Source: Limisphaera sp.
GTDB lineage: Bacteria; Verrucomicrobiota; Verrucomicrobiia; Limisphaerales; Limisphaeraceae
Direction: 5' to 3'
Length of the DNA stretch: 64,000 bases
Assembly: GCA_025057755.1 (NCBI GenBank)
Contig: JANWVC010000005.1
Location: forward strand, 382,071 to 446,070
The notes under the pieces: model-generated
Told to the model about the DNA's origin: nothing
The model's input: the letters and a program-made list of their open reading frames with translations, nothing else
Database searches by the model: none
Translations under genes and position numbers: made by a program
Shown: piece after piece, positions 8,931 through 18,059 of the stretch
Layout: every line of letters begins with the position of its first letter
How positions within the stretch are numbered: the first letter of the stretch is position 1

Positions 8931-9470
8931 TCAATCTGGGAGATGGACATACGCTCGGAAGGCATGCACGACATGGCCGGCCACCTCGCGAATTGAGCGC
9001 TGTTCAGTTTGAACCAGGACATCGGCTTGCCGATACCACGGTTCACGCTGCGCCAGTAACTGCCGAATCCGTCCCAAAGGGTCCGGCGTCTGCAAAAGGG
9101 GCCGATGATCATGATGTCGAACCCGTTGGTAGAGTGTCTCTGCCGAAGCCCACAAGCAAACAACCAACGAATGCCGCTTCAATCGTTCCAAATGATCATC
9201 GTAAGTGGGAAGCCCCCCGCCGGTGGAGATCACGGTCTGGCACCGGTCTTCGAGCTTCCGAACGATTTGGCGTTCAAGCTGGCGAAATCCCGCCTCACCC
9301 TCCCGGCGAAAAATTTCCGGTATGCTCATCCCAACTTCGGCTGCAATCATGTCATCCGTGTCCAAAAACTCAAAGCCCAGCTGGGCGGCCACCAAACGGC
9401 CCACGGAGGTCTTCCCTGAACCCATGAAACCGATTAATGTCAAATTTCGAATGTCCCGACCCACGCGCAT
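8931..9470 (-). CDS. aroK: Shikimate kinase
   Basis: This 179-residue enzyme phosphorylates shikimate with ATP in the aromatic amino acid pathway. It shows the P-loop GFMGSGKTSVG near the N-terminus, LDTDDMI for shikimate and magnesium binding, the FRQLE segment, STGGGLP (shikimate site), and the lid and adenine region HDHRPLL and QREPWYRQAD. I start it at the ATG at 9470 (MRVGRDIRN), which places the first beta strand normally. An in-frame ATG at 9521 would add 17 arginine- and cysteine-rich residues of no known role. It precedes queG by 22 bases. Confidence 0.93.
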   Translation of the reverse strand: MRVGRDIRNLTLIGFMGSGKTSVGRLVAAQLGFEFLDTDDMIAAEVGMSIPEIFRREGEAGFRQLERQIVRKLEDRCQTVISTGGGLPTYDDHLERLKRHSLVVCLWASAETLYQRVRHHDHRPLLQTPDPLGRIRQLLAQREPWYRQADVLVQTEQRSIREVAGHVVHAFRAYVHLPD

Positions 9471-9521
9471 GCTGCACAATAACCCTATTGGGCGCCTCCT
9501 GCACGTGCAAATCTCGGCCAC

Positions 9522-9874
9522 GTCCGTCGCCTGCGTCCTCCCGACCCAGAAATCAATCGAATTTTCTCCATCCTGACAACCAATCCCAACCGCTCACCGG
9601 CTGCAGAACGGACGGTCCTTGCTGTAACGTTTCGAGTGCAGGCCCGCATACCCGGAAGAAGATGCCATGCTGGGTTCGGATCAGCGAGTGCAAGGAGCTA
9701 GAACGACACGCACGAAAGCGCGCCTCGCTATGTGGTTTGACCCAAACGGCCGCGCCCGTCGTTTAGTCGCACCTTTGCATCAAAAGTTCCGTCTCGTATT
9801 TTGAGTCAAAACGAGAAGATTTACCGAGCCGTTGGACCGAAGCGGTACCAAGTTGAGAAGGGAGAGGCAAACGC
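9522..9874. other. Divergent intergenic region, nothing recognised
   Basis: About 350 bases between the minus-strand aroK and the plus-strand AsmA-like gene. Short ORFs here have no recognisable features. It presumably holds both promoters, but I see no hexamer pair good enough to call. Confidence 0.4.
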
Positions 9875-12800
9875 ATGGGAGAAACGGATCAAGCTGTGGG
9901 ACACCGAAGGTGGGGCCGTATAGCCCTCGTAGTCGGGGGTACGATCCTCTTGTTGGTTGGCATTTGGCAACTGCTCACCAGCAATTACTTCATGCAGCGG
10001 GTGGTGTTGCCAATGGTGAGCCGCCAGCTCAATGCTGACATTCTCGTGGACCGTATCAAACTCCGTCCATTAAAGCGTCTCCTTGTGGAGAATTTGCGCG
10101 TGCAGCCCAAGGGAGCGGAACCCTTACTGGAGGCTCGTGTGGTCACGGTGGAATATCGGTGGCAGGATCTCATCCAGGGACGTTTGACCATTGATACCCT
10201 CTTTGTGGAATCACCGCGCGTCAATCTTGTGCTGGACGCGCAGGGCCGAAGCAACCTGGATCCGATCTTGCATGCGTTGGCAGCGTCCAAACCCTCGCCC
10301 CAACCGCAACGTGGCACAACGCGGGGATCGGTTTTCTTCCAGTTGGGACAAGCTGAGATGCGCAATGGAATTATTCATGTCCGGAGGCTGAGTGCCGATG
10401 CCGAGCTCCTCGAGCTTCAGTTGGCCCCTTTCGACTTGCGCATTACACAATTCGGCAGCGACCAAGTCGGCCGAGTTTCGCTAGATGGCGAGGTCCGACT
10501 CCAGCACGCAAGTGTTGCCTCAAGTGCGACAAACCGATTTGTTGCCCGCTGCCAAACCCGGGCAGCTTTTGCCCTGGGAGCCCAACTCGATCCGGTTACA
10601 TTGCAAGTCGACGCTCAGTTGCATGTGAAGCAAGCCACAGGACCCTGGCAGGCATGGGCGCATACCACTCTGACGTTTGCGACGCAGTTGGAATCCGAAC
10701 AACTGCAATCCCTTACGCTTCAGCTCAAACGAGACACGGAGCCACTGGCCACTTTGGCCGCCCAGGGCGTGGTCCGATGGAACCGTCGGGAGGGAAGCCT
10801 TCAAATGCAACTGTCAGACGTGGACGCTCGCCTGCTCAGCCTCTTGGGCCTAGCGAAAGGCATCGACTTCGGTCAAACGCGAATCTCGTTCCGGTCGACG
10901 CTGCTTGCCGAGCATGCAGGGAGGAAACTGTCCTTGAATGGCCGCCTTTCTGCCGACCCATTCGAAGCGCGTAAGGGGGACTTGGCTACCCCCTCCGCTC
11001 GGATTGAGGTGGACCTTGGGGCAACATTAGATCTGGACGGCCCCAGCCTGCTGCTTCAGCAGCTTCATTTGGTTGCCTCGCAGGGACAAAACCGGTGGTT
11101 AGAGGCCGCGCTGTCTGCACCTCTGCCAATTTCCTGGCGCACCAACGCGATCATGACATCGGACGCAGCGCTACGACTTCGCATGGCGGGCTTGGATCTG
11201 GCTGAATGGAAGCCGCTCCTTGGAAACGTCAGCCCTTCGGGAAGGATTTTTCTAGACTGCGACTTGGTCTCGCAAACGCAAGAACCTCATCTCCGGTTGC
11301 GTGCCAGTGGACAGATCCAGGACCTGACGGTGGCACGGGGCACCAATGTCTGGACAGGACTGGATGTAGGGCTTACGGCCGAGGCGGCCCTGTCGCAATC
11401 CCGGCTTTGGTCCCTGACCAACACACGTGTGGTGATCTCCCGTCAAAGACGCTCTGTTGTTGCTGCGGAGCTGGCTGGAGCAGGGGATCTCGTTCAATTG
11501 TCCGATGCTTTGCAACTCCGCATTGTAGCGGATTTGCCCGGTTGCCAGTCATTGGCGGGGCCTGCTGCACCCCTGCAACTAGATTCCGGCCAATTACAGC
11601 TAAGCGCAGACGTCATGCGTCGCCAGAGGGAGGTAGCTACACAAGTCAAGCTGGATGTAAGGGAATTAAAAGGCCGCTTAAGCAACGGCGCAACCTTTCC
11701 GCCGGAGCTTCAGGCCAGATTTGCACTTCGGGCCGATCCCCAAATCCTTCAACTGTCCTCGTTCTCGTTAGATCTCGGTCCCGCGCCTCTCCCGTGGGGC
11801 CGGCTCACTGCGGAAGGCATTTACCAGTACAATCCGATGTCGTGCTCTGTCACGGCAAGGATAGAGCGATTGTCGCAGGCGGCGTTGGCCCCGTGGCTCG
11901 AGCCTTTCATGGCTGGGTTGCAACTCCATGATGTGGAAGCAAGCGGTCGCTTGGAAGCAAGCTGGCGACGCGGGGCAACATCTCGTTGTATTGTCTCTGT
12001 GATGGCATCAAAACTCAGCCTCCGAAATGGCACCAATGCGCCCACGCCTTATACAAGCCTGGGATTGGACGCCGATGTGCTCTTACGATCCGATGAACTG
12101 GAGCTTGCCCATGGCCGGATCCTCTTGGATGCCCCATCCGCGGCTACCAACGAACTTCATTTGCAAGGGGTCCTGCGCCCGTTGAGCAAGGGCGGCCCTT
12201 GGACAGGTCAACTGCGCTTCCAAGCTGACAATCTCGATCTAACCCATTTGTGGGAACTGTGGGCCGCAGTGTCTGCTGGGTCGCCGCCGGAGAAGCCGTC
12301 TGTAACGATCCCCTCCGAGCCCGCGGCAAAGTCCCTGCCGCTGCACGATTGCGCCATTCAAGCTAAATTAAATCGTGTCCGCCTACGGGAACTGGAACTG
12401 CGCGAAGCGACGATGGACGTGCGCGTTCAAACCAACCGCATTTTCGTGGATCCGATTCGTTTCCAATTGAACGGTGCACCCGTCCAACTTACAGCCGACT
12501 GCGACCTTTCCGAGCCCGGTTACAACTACCAGTTCAATTGTGAGGCCCGGTCTGTGCCGATTCCCCCGCTGGTCGCGGTGTTTGCGCCGGATCGGCGGGG
12601 TCAAATCCAAGGCTCAGCCACGCTTCACGCGGCCCTCCAAGGCAAAGGTTTCACAGGTGCTAATCTCCAAAAGCATTTGCGCGGGCAGACAACGCTGACC
12701 GTCACCAACCTCAATCTTTCCCTCGCGCAGGTACGCAGTCCGCTTCTGCAAACAATCCTTGATTTGGTGCTCGGTCTGCCCGATCTCATCCGAAATCCGG

Positions 12801-13372
12801 CTGCAGGCGCCACCCACGTCCTCAGTCAGTTGCTCGGGGTTTCTTCTGTGAGAAGCGGCTGGACCGAGCGCCTGCTCCGGGCGCCGATAGACTCCCTTCA
12901 CCTGGATGCTCGAGCTCAAGACGGTCTCATTCACCTGGCCACCGCAGAGCTCCGCAGTGCTGCTTTCCAGGCACGCACCAGCGGCGATGTGCACCTGGAG
13001 GCAGACCTTTCTCGATCCACCCTGCAGCTCCCGCTGCATTTGGCGCTGGAACGATCCTTGGCCGAACAGATTGGCCAGCGCGCCGACCCCCAGGCGGATT
13101 TTGTTGCCTTACCCGACTTTGTCACGATCCGAGGCACCTTGGGCGCACCCAAGGCGGAACTGAACAAAGTTGTACTCGTTCAATTGGCGGCTGCCGGCGG
13201 AGCCAATATCATCCGGAACATGGGAAAAGCGACTACTGACCAAGCGGGCAAAGTACTACAAACATTGGGCCAGATCCTCGGCCCCCAGCCACCCGGGTCT
13301 GCCACCAATGCGCCCGCACAAACTAACACCGTACCCACCGTGCTCGATCTATTGCGGCCTCCATCGCGTTAG
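9875..13372 (+). CDS. AsmA/TamB-like inner-membrane anchored envelope protein
   Basis: This is a 1165-residue protein with one N-terminal membrane segment (about residues 14-33) followed at once by the AsmA-type opening, VLPMVSRQLNADILVDRIKLRPLKRLLVENLRV, in which each short strand is repeated with variation. The remainder is long, beta-rich and periplasmic, with repeated 'L-x-G-x-L-x' strand patterns, and ends in an alanine/proline-rich tail. AsmA-like proteins bridge inner and outer membrane and are linked to lipid transport and outer-membrane homeostasis. That role is inferred from architecture, since the sequence lacks a catalytic motif. A good Shine-Dalgarno (GGGAGAGG) lies about 9 bases before the ATG. 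The gene ends 27 bases from the convergent batB gene with no clear terminator between. Confidence 0.75.
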   Translation: MGETDQAVGHRRWGRIALVVGGTILLLVGIWQLLTSNYFMQRVVLPMVSRQLNADILVDRIKLRPLKRLLVENLRVQPKGAEPLLEARVVTVEYRWQDLIQGRLTIDTLFVESPRVNLVLDAQGRSNLDPILHALAASKPSPQPQRGTTRGSVFFQLGQAEMRNGIIHVRRLSADAELLELQLAPFDLRITQFGSDQVGRVSLDGEVRLQHASVASSATNRFVARCQTRAAFALGAQLDPVTLQVDAQLHVKQATGPWQAWAHTTLTFATQLESEQLQSLTLQLKRDTEPLATLAAQGVVRWNRREGSLQMQLSDVDARLLSLLGLAKGIDFGQTRISFRSTLLAEHAGRKLSLNGRLSADPFEARKGDLATPSARIEVDLGATLDLDGPSLLLQQLHLVASQGQNRWLEAALSAPLPISWRTNAIMTSDAALRLRMAGLDLAEWKPLLGNVSPSGRIFLDCDLVSQTQEPHLRLRASGQIQDLTVARGTNVWTGLDVGLTAEAALSQSRLWSLTNTRVVISRQRRSVVAAELAGAGDLVQLSDALQLRIVADLPGCQSLAGPAAPLQLDSGQLQLSADVMRRQREVATQVKLDVRELKGRLSNGATFPPELQARFALRADPQILQLSSFSLDLGPAPLPWGRLTAEGIYQYNPMSCSVTARIERLSQAALAPWLEPFMAGLQLHDVEASGRLEASWRRGATSRCIVSVMASKLSLRNGTNAPTPYTSLGLDADVLLRSDELELAHGRILLDAPSAATNELHLQGVLRPLSKGGPWTGQLRFQADNLDLTHLWELWAAVSAGSPPEKPSVTIPSEPAAKSLPLHDCAIQAKLNRVRLRELELREATMDVRVQTNRIFVDPIRFQLNGAPVQLTADCDLSEPGYNYQFNCEARSVPIPPLVAVFAPDRRGQIQGSATLHAALQGKGFTGANLQKHLRGQTTLTVTNLNLSLAQVRSPLLQTILDLVLGLPDLIRNPAAGATHVLSQLLGVSSVRSGWTERLLRAPIDSLHLDARAQDGLIHLATAELRSAAFQARTSGDVHLEADLSRSTLQLPLHLALERSLAEQIGQRADPQADFVALPDFVTIRGTLGAPKAELNKVVLVQLAAAGGANIIRNMGKATTDQAGKVLQTLGQILGPQPPGSATNAPAQTNTVPTVLDLLRPPSR

Positions 13373-13399
13373 CGGCCAACGATCTACCCTTGCCATCAG

Positions 13400-15277
13400 T
13401 CACCAGTTTTTGCGGGGCGGCGACGCCGCTCGGCCGCGAAGCTCTCGTTCTGTGGGCAAGCGCCTTTCCGTGGACCGAAGTGTATCTAGAAGTTGTTCCG
13501 CTTGCTCGGCAGTCATGCGATTCAATAGGGCCGACCGGCCCGCCTGCTCGACCTCGGAGCCAGAGTCTTCTCCAGAAGGCCGAGCCGAAGGAGTGCGCCC
13601 CCCGGAAACTTCCCCGCGATCCTGTGAAGAAGCCTGACCAGGGCGGTCTTGGACTGAATCTTCGCTTGCCCCTAGCTCATCGGACGATTCACCCGGCGTA
13701 CCTTGTGCGGCCTGTGACCCTTGCGGTAGAGCCGGACTTTGCGAATCGGAGGAGCTCTGTTGTTGGCCTGATCCCGATTCTGCCTGCGGATGCGACGGTG
13801 GAGGTGGCAATTCCTCCAGCCTCTGGCGCACAAACTCCAAATTGTAATGCGCATCCAGGTTATTCGTGTTCAAGCGCAGTGCATGAGAGTATTGCTTGAA
13901 CGCTTCCTGCCAGAGCTGCCGTCGCAATGTAAGGTCGTTGGTGTGCTCCCCCAAACGATACAAGCTGTTACCCAGGTTGTAGTAAGCCCACTCCTGAAGT
14001 TTCAGGTCCGGACTCCGTGTGGCTTGTTCGAAGTACGAAGCTGCCGTATCAAACTGACCCTGGCGATACGCAGCTGTGCCTGCATTAAAGCGGAGCCGTT
14101 CGTCTTGAGGCCGTTTTTCCAACAATGCCTCGAAATGCCGTCGCGCCACATCGTACCTGCCTTGCTGATACTCGCGGAGCGCTTGAGCTGGTGACCCCAG
14201 AACGAGAGGTGTCCATGCCCATAAGACGACCACGGCAACCTTTGTGCGTGCTTCCGTAACTTTTGGAACGCGTTGCTGCCGAGGGCGCTCCGGCCACAGC
14301 CACTCTGCGGTTAAGCATAACAAAGCCAGGATCAACGCCCAGTGGTACTGTTCGCGGGGCCGTCGCATCAGACGTTCGGCCCCCAGGCCACGCGGCATGT
14401 CCGCCAGTCCGCGCTCATACAGGGTTTCCATTACCCTTGGACCTTGCAGGGGGAGGTAAAAACCGCCAGGCGTCGCCATTGCCATTTCCTGCAACAGACT
14501 TTCGTTCAAACGTGACTTGACCACCTGTCCCGTTTCATCTCGCACATATTCCTCTCGCCCCTGTGCATCCCGAACGCGCAGCAAGTCTCCTTCTTTTGTT
14601 CCCACGCCCAGCGTGAACAAACGGACGCCCTGCGATGCAGCATGCCGAGCTGCCTCGAGCGCGCCTCCTTCATGGTCCTCTCCATCCGATAAAAGCACCA
14701 CCACCCGGTAATGATCCACTCCCGGTTGGAACGCCCGCAGGGCTGTTTCAAGACCCGAAGCCAAACTGGTACCAGTGTCTGAGACCGTCCCGACGTCAAG
14801 CGCATGTAACGTCTGCACAAAAACGGACTCGTCCCAGGTCAAGGGACACAGCAGGATGGCAGAACCGGCGAACGCCACCAGAGCCAGTCGATCGCTTTTA
14901 GCCAGTTTGACCAGGTCTAGCACCGCCAATTTAGCCCGTCCCAACCGATTGGGCTGAACGTCTGCCGCAAGCATGCTTTTGGACACATCCACAACTACCA
15001 CGATATCCAAGCCACGCTCCCGCACTTCATCCCAAGTGTGTCCCCACTGCGGGCGCGCCAGCCCCACAACGAGGAACGCGGATGCCGCTGTCAGCAACGC
15101 GATGCGGCCCCATTCCCGCTTGGATGAGCACCCGGCCAACAAGTTCGGCAACAAACGCGGCGGTACAAACTGCGACCGCAATCGGCGCCGTACACGGATT
15201 CCCCAACAAAGGAGGCCGCAGATCGCAGGAGGAATCACCAACAGCAACCACAACCGATGAGGTTCACCAAAAGTCAT
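13400..15277 (-). CDS. BatB-like VWA protein fused to TPR domain (BatB-BatC fusion)
   Basis: The 625-residue protein starts with two membrane segments (about 7-26 and 57-73). A von Willebrand factor A domain follows with the metal site DVSKS at 97-101 and LLSDGEDHEGG further on. Two more membrane segments lie near 320-370. Then come about three tetratricopeptide repeats (roughly 370-510, including RRHFEALLEKRPQDERLRFN and WAYYNLGNSLYRLGEH). A low-complexity tail rich in Q, S, G and E leads to a final segment containing NRMTAEQAEQLLDTL. In Bacteroides-type Bat operons the VWA (BatB) and TPR (BatC) parts are separate proteins; here they are one chain. It is last in the moxR operon, 57 bases after batA. 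Its likely role is a membrane complex assembled with the MoxR ATPase, associated with stress tolerance. Confidence 0.85.
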   Translation of the reverse strand: MTFGEPHRLWLLLVIPPAICGLLCWGIRVRRRLRSQFVPPRLLPNLLAGCSSKREWGRIALLTAASAFLVVGLARPQWGHTWDEVRERGLDIVVVVDVSKSMLAADVQPNRLGRAKLAVLDLVKLAKSDRLALVAFAGSAILLCPLTWDESVFVQTLHALDVGTVSDTGTSLASGLETALRAFQPGVDHYRVVVLLSDGEDHEGGALEAARHAASQGVRLFTLGVGTKEGDLLRVRDAQGREEYVRDETGQVVKSRLNESLLQEMAMATPGGFYLPLQGPRVMETLYERGLADMPRGLGAERLMRRPREQYHWALILALLCLTAEWLWPERPRQQRVPKVTEARTKVAVVVLWAWTPLVLGSPAQALREYQQGRYDVARRHFEALLEKRPQDERLRFNAGTAAYRQGQFDTAASYFEQATRSPDLKLQEWAYYNLGNSLYRLGEHTNDLTLRRQLWQEAFKQYSHALRLNTNNLDAHYNLEFVRQRLEELPPPPSHPQAESGSGQQQSSSDSQSPALPQGSQAAQGTPGESSDELGASEDSVQDRPGQASSQDRGEVSGGRTPSARPSGEDSGSEVEQAGRSALLNRMTAEQAEQLLDTLRSTERRLPTERELRGRAASPPRKNW

Positions 15278-15334
15278 TTACGCAAACCTGTCTGACACGT
15301 CGTCTGGGAATCCATAGCCCGGCCAGTGACGTAA

Positions 15335-16333
15335 TTATGGTAAACGTCGCCACACCGTCTCACCCAGGCACACCTCCGTTAGGAGGAGCAACAACATCGC
15401 GGCTATGCACCAACCGAACAATTCGCGATGCCTGGCATATCGTTTGACCTCGACCTCTGTCTTTTCCAATCGGTCAATCTCGCGGTAAATGTCGGCAAAA
15501 TGTTCGGCGTTATCGGCTCGGAAGTATCGGCCCCCGGTGCGATCAGCGATGTGACGCAAAGTCTCCTCGTCAATGTCCACCTCTACCCAGCGATAAAATT
15601 TGCGCCCGAACACATCCTGGACGGGCGTTGGCGCGCGGCCTCGCGTTCCCACACCAATCGTGTACACGCGGACGCCAAGCGCCTGAGCCGCCTCAGCAGC
15701 GGTGTATGGATCTACTTTGCCGGCGTTGTTTTGGCCGTCCGTCATCAGGATCACCACCCGGCTTTGACCGGGTACATCCCGCAAGCGGTTCAAAGCAGTC
15801 GCCAAGCCCATCCCAATGGCGGTCTGATCCCCTGGGATATCCCCCAGTTCCAGGCGGTCCAAGGTCTGGAGCAGGTAATCATGGTCCAATGTGGGCGGCA
15901 CCGCCACGTAAGCATCTGCGGCGAATACCACCAGTCCAATTCGGTCGTTCACACGCCGCCGGATAAACTCCCTCAAAACCCGACGTGACATTTCCATTCG
16001 ATGGATCCGTTGTCCGTCCACCACAAAATCCTCGGCTGCCATGCTTCCCGACATGTCGAACACCACCACAATATCAACGCCCTCAGAAGTGACTCGTGTC
16101 TCACTATGACTCAACCGCGGTTGGCTTAGGGCCACGACACCGCACGCCAAAGCGCCGCCCCGAATCAACGCCAGCCACCAACTCGGACCGCGCCGGCGCA
16201 ACGGAACCAGTCCCCGCAACAACCGAGCCGAAGAATACAAAAATGCAGGAGGAGCACCGCGGCGGCGTCTCCACCACGCCAGCCACGGGAGGACTACCAA
16301 AACGAGCAACCACCAAGGACGTCCAAAGGTCAT
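15335..16333 (-). CDS. BatA-like VWA membrane protein
   Basis: This is a 332-residue protein with membrane segments near 7-20 and 53-70. A von Willebrand factor A domain carries the metal-binding motif DMSGS at 93-97 and ILMTDGQNNAGKVDP. A single C-terminal membrane helix (about 308-324) completes it, the normal BatA layout. Its ATG overlaps the stop of the preceding DUF4381 gene by four bases, so the two are translationally coupled. The family forms inner-membrane VWA complexes with BatB and a MoxR ATPase. The exact client is unknown. Confidence 0.88.
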   Translation of the reverse strand: MTFGRPWWLLVLVVLPWLAWWRRRRGAPPAFLYSSARLLRGLVPLRRRGPSWWLALIRGGALACGVVALSQPRLSHSETRVTSEGVDIVVVFDMSGSMAAEDFVVDGQRIHRMEMSRRVLREFIRRRVNDRIGLVVFAADAYVAVPPTLDHDYLLQTLDRLELGDIPGDQTAIGMGLATALNRLRDVPGQSRVVILMTDGQNNAGKVDPYTAAEAAQALGVRVYTIGVGTRGRAPTPVQDVFGRKFYRWVEVDIDEETLRHIADRTGGRYFRADNAEHFADIYREIDRLEKTEVEVKRYARHRELFGWCIAAMLLLLLTEVCLGETVWRRLP

Positions 16334-16953
16334 GAACCGGAATGTCGGAAACCAGATGTACCTCGTGCGCTCGGCACTGATTCCTCCCGTGTCATGGAGG
16401 CTGCTGAGGACCGACTACCTTCCATCAATGCGGTTTCCTCTATCAATTGCATGGCCACTCCATGAAGCTCTAGCAATTCCTCGCGCGAGGGTTCGTAGCG
16501 AGCAAACTTGACAAGATCGCAACGGCGCAAGAATTCGGCCAGAGTTGCTTTTTGCTCCAATCGCAAACGATCGGTCATCGCCAGTTCATTCAAGAATTCC
16601 TCCGTCGTCCGCTCCGGCGCGCGCAACTCCAATCGTTCCTCCAGATACCAACGAAGTGCGTCTGACACCTCGACGCAGAACGCCTTGGGCTGATCCAGAA
16701 GAGACAGGGCCACCTGAAGCCTCCACTTGGCTCGCTCATGCGGAGGCTCGTTCGGTTTCTCAACCACTTCCGGACATGGCCGACGCCGTCGCCACCACCA
16801 AACCAGACCCATAGCCCCGGCCAGCAACGCTGATAGCAACAAGATCCACACAAGCCAATCTCTCGGTGACCAGATCGGCACCGGTGGTACAATGTCTCGG
16901 ATGTCACTTCCGCCCTCTCCCATGAGGTCTGCGTTGGCTGTCCCTGCTTGCAT
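16330..16953 (-). CDS. DUF4381-like membrane protein of the Bat operon
   Basis: The protein (207 residues from the ATG at 16953) has one strong membrane segment (about 37-58, WLVWILLLSALLAGAMGLVW) followed by WWRRRRP and a soluble helical domain. That domain has conserved-looking patterns (ALRWYLEERLELRAPERTTEEFL; CDLVKFARYEPSREEL) typical of the small DUF4381 proteins found between DUF58 and BatA genes. A TTG at 16971 would add six residues; neither start has a clear ribosome site. Its function is not known. Position and topology suggest a subunit of the MoxR-Bat membrane complex. Confidence 0.8.
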   Translation of the reverse strand: MQAGTANADLMGEGGSDIRDIVPPVPIWSPRDWLVWILLLSALLAGAMGLVWWWRRRRPCPEVVEKPNEPPHERAKWRLQVALSLLDQPKAFCVEVSDALRWYLEERLELRAPERTTEEFLNELAMTDRLRLEQKATLAEFLRRCDLVKFARYEPSREELLELHGVAMQLIEETALMEGSRSSAASMTREESVPSARGTSGFRHSGS

Positions 16954-17037
16954 GGCACGGCCCAATGCCAAATGGTGTGCCTCAAGGCTCTCTTGTCCGC
17001 GGCTGCTCTCGGCCCTCTGGGTCCGGAGGATCCGCGT

Positions 17038-18024
17038 TTACCCTCCTCGTCTGCGCCGATGTTCGCGCATCTCAAAAAACTGCACCAATTCGCCTTCATA
17101 AGGCTGGTCGGTGCGCAACATCATGGCATCCACGCCCGCGGCCCGGAAGATGCGAGCCAATTCTGCCTGGCGCGCTTTCTGCTGCTCAGCAAATCGCGCT
17201 CGATGACCTTCTTCCCACGTGTCCACTTCCAAAACCTCACCTGACTCGACATCCTCGAGAATCAGCCGACCCAACGGTGGGAGCTCGGATTCATATCGGT
17301 CCAAGACCTGCACGGCGACCAAATCGTGGCGCCGGTTCACTTGGCGCAATAGACTAACAGTGGCAGGGCCCAAAGGCGGCAGTTGAAACATAGGCCCCGG
17401 TGTTGGAACACGAGCTGCCGGAGTCAGACTGCGAGTCTCTCTCCGTGCCAGGGGCTCGGGAGCCAAAAAGTCTGAAATTAACACCACGATGGCGCGACGT
17501 CGCATCACTCGCAACACAAACTCCAAAGCGGCCGGAAGATTTGTGCCTCGATACCGCGGTTCGTAAAAGAGAATCTCCCGAATAACACGCAATCCGTGCC
17601 GCCGGCCTTTCCGGGGCGGAACAAATGTCTCCACGGCCTCAGAAAATAGCACCAATCCAACCTTATCGTTATTGCGTAGCGCGGAAAAGGCCAACACACT
17701 GGCCAACTCAGCAGCCCGTTCGCGTTTCGAGGCCTCCACCGATCCAAACCAACCGGAACCGCTGACGTCCACGACCAACAAGACGGTCAACTCCCGTTCT
17801 TCCACAAACTTTTTGACAAAGGGATGATTCATCCGCGCAGTGACATTCCAGTCGATCGTGCGCACATCGTCTCCGGGCTGATACTCGCGGACCTCTTCAA
17901 AATGCATTCCCTGGCCCCGGAACACGCTGTGATACTGGCCCGCCAGCGTCTCAGTGACCAGACGATTGGTCCGGATTTCGATTTGACGGATTTTCTTGAG
18001 AAGTTCGCGGGGGATCATCTCCAC
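17038..18024 (-). CDS. DUF58 VWA-like protein
   Basis: This 328-residue protein has the DUF58 signature EVREYQPGDDVRTIDWN at residues 44-60. A VWA-like domain follows with the metal site DVSGS at 86-90 and IVVLISDF about 90 residues later. DUF58 proteins pair with MoxR AAA+ ATPases, probably as adaptors or clients. It lies 35 bases downstream of moxR and 84 bases upstream of the DUF4381 gene, all on the minus strand. Translation may start at GTG 18024 or at ATG 18018; the difference is two residues. Confidence 0.9.
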   Translation of the reverse strand: MEMIPRELLKKIRQIEIRTNRLVTETLAGQYHSVFRGQGMHFEEVREYQPGDDVRTIDWNVTARMNHPFVKKFVEERELTVLLVVDVSGSGWFGSVEASKRERAAELASVLAFSALRNNDKVGLVLFSEAVETFVPPRKGRRHGLRVIREILFYEPRYRGTNLPAALEFVLRVMRRRAIVVLISDFLAPEPLARRETRSLTPAARVPTPGPMFQLPPLGPATVSLLRQVNRRHDLVAVQVLDRYESELPPLGRLILEDVESGEVLEVDTWEEGHRARFAEQQKARQAELARIFRAAGVDAMMLRTDQPYEGELVQFFEMREHRRRRGG

Positions 18025-18059
18025 GCCCCAAGCAACGCGATTCCCGGCAGTCAGGGCCC

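Noticed and set aside
8690..9427. 245-codon plus-strand frame over queG and aroK
   Set aside because: Antisense to two clear enzymes and composed of unpatterned arginine/proline-rich sequence.
11206..11931. 241-codon plus-strand frame inside the AsmA-like gene
   Set aside because: Out-of-frame reading within a continuous 1165-codon gene with a good start and membrane anchor.
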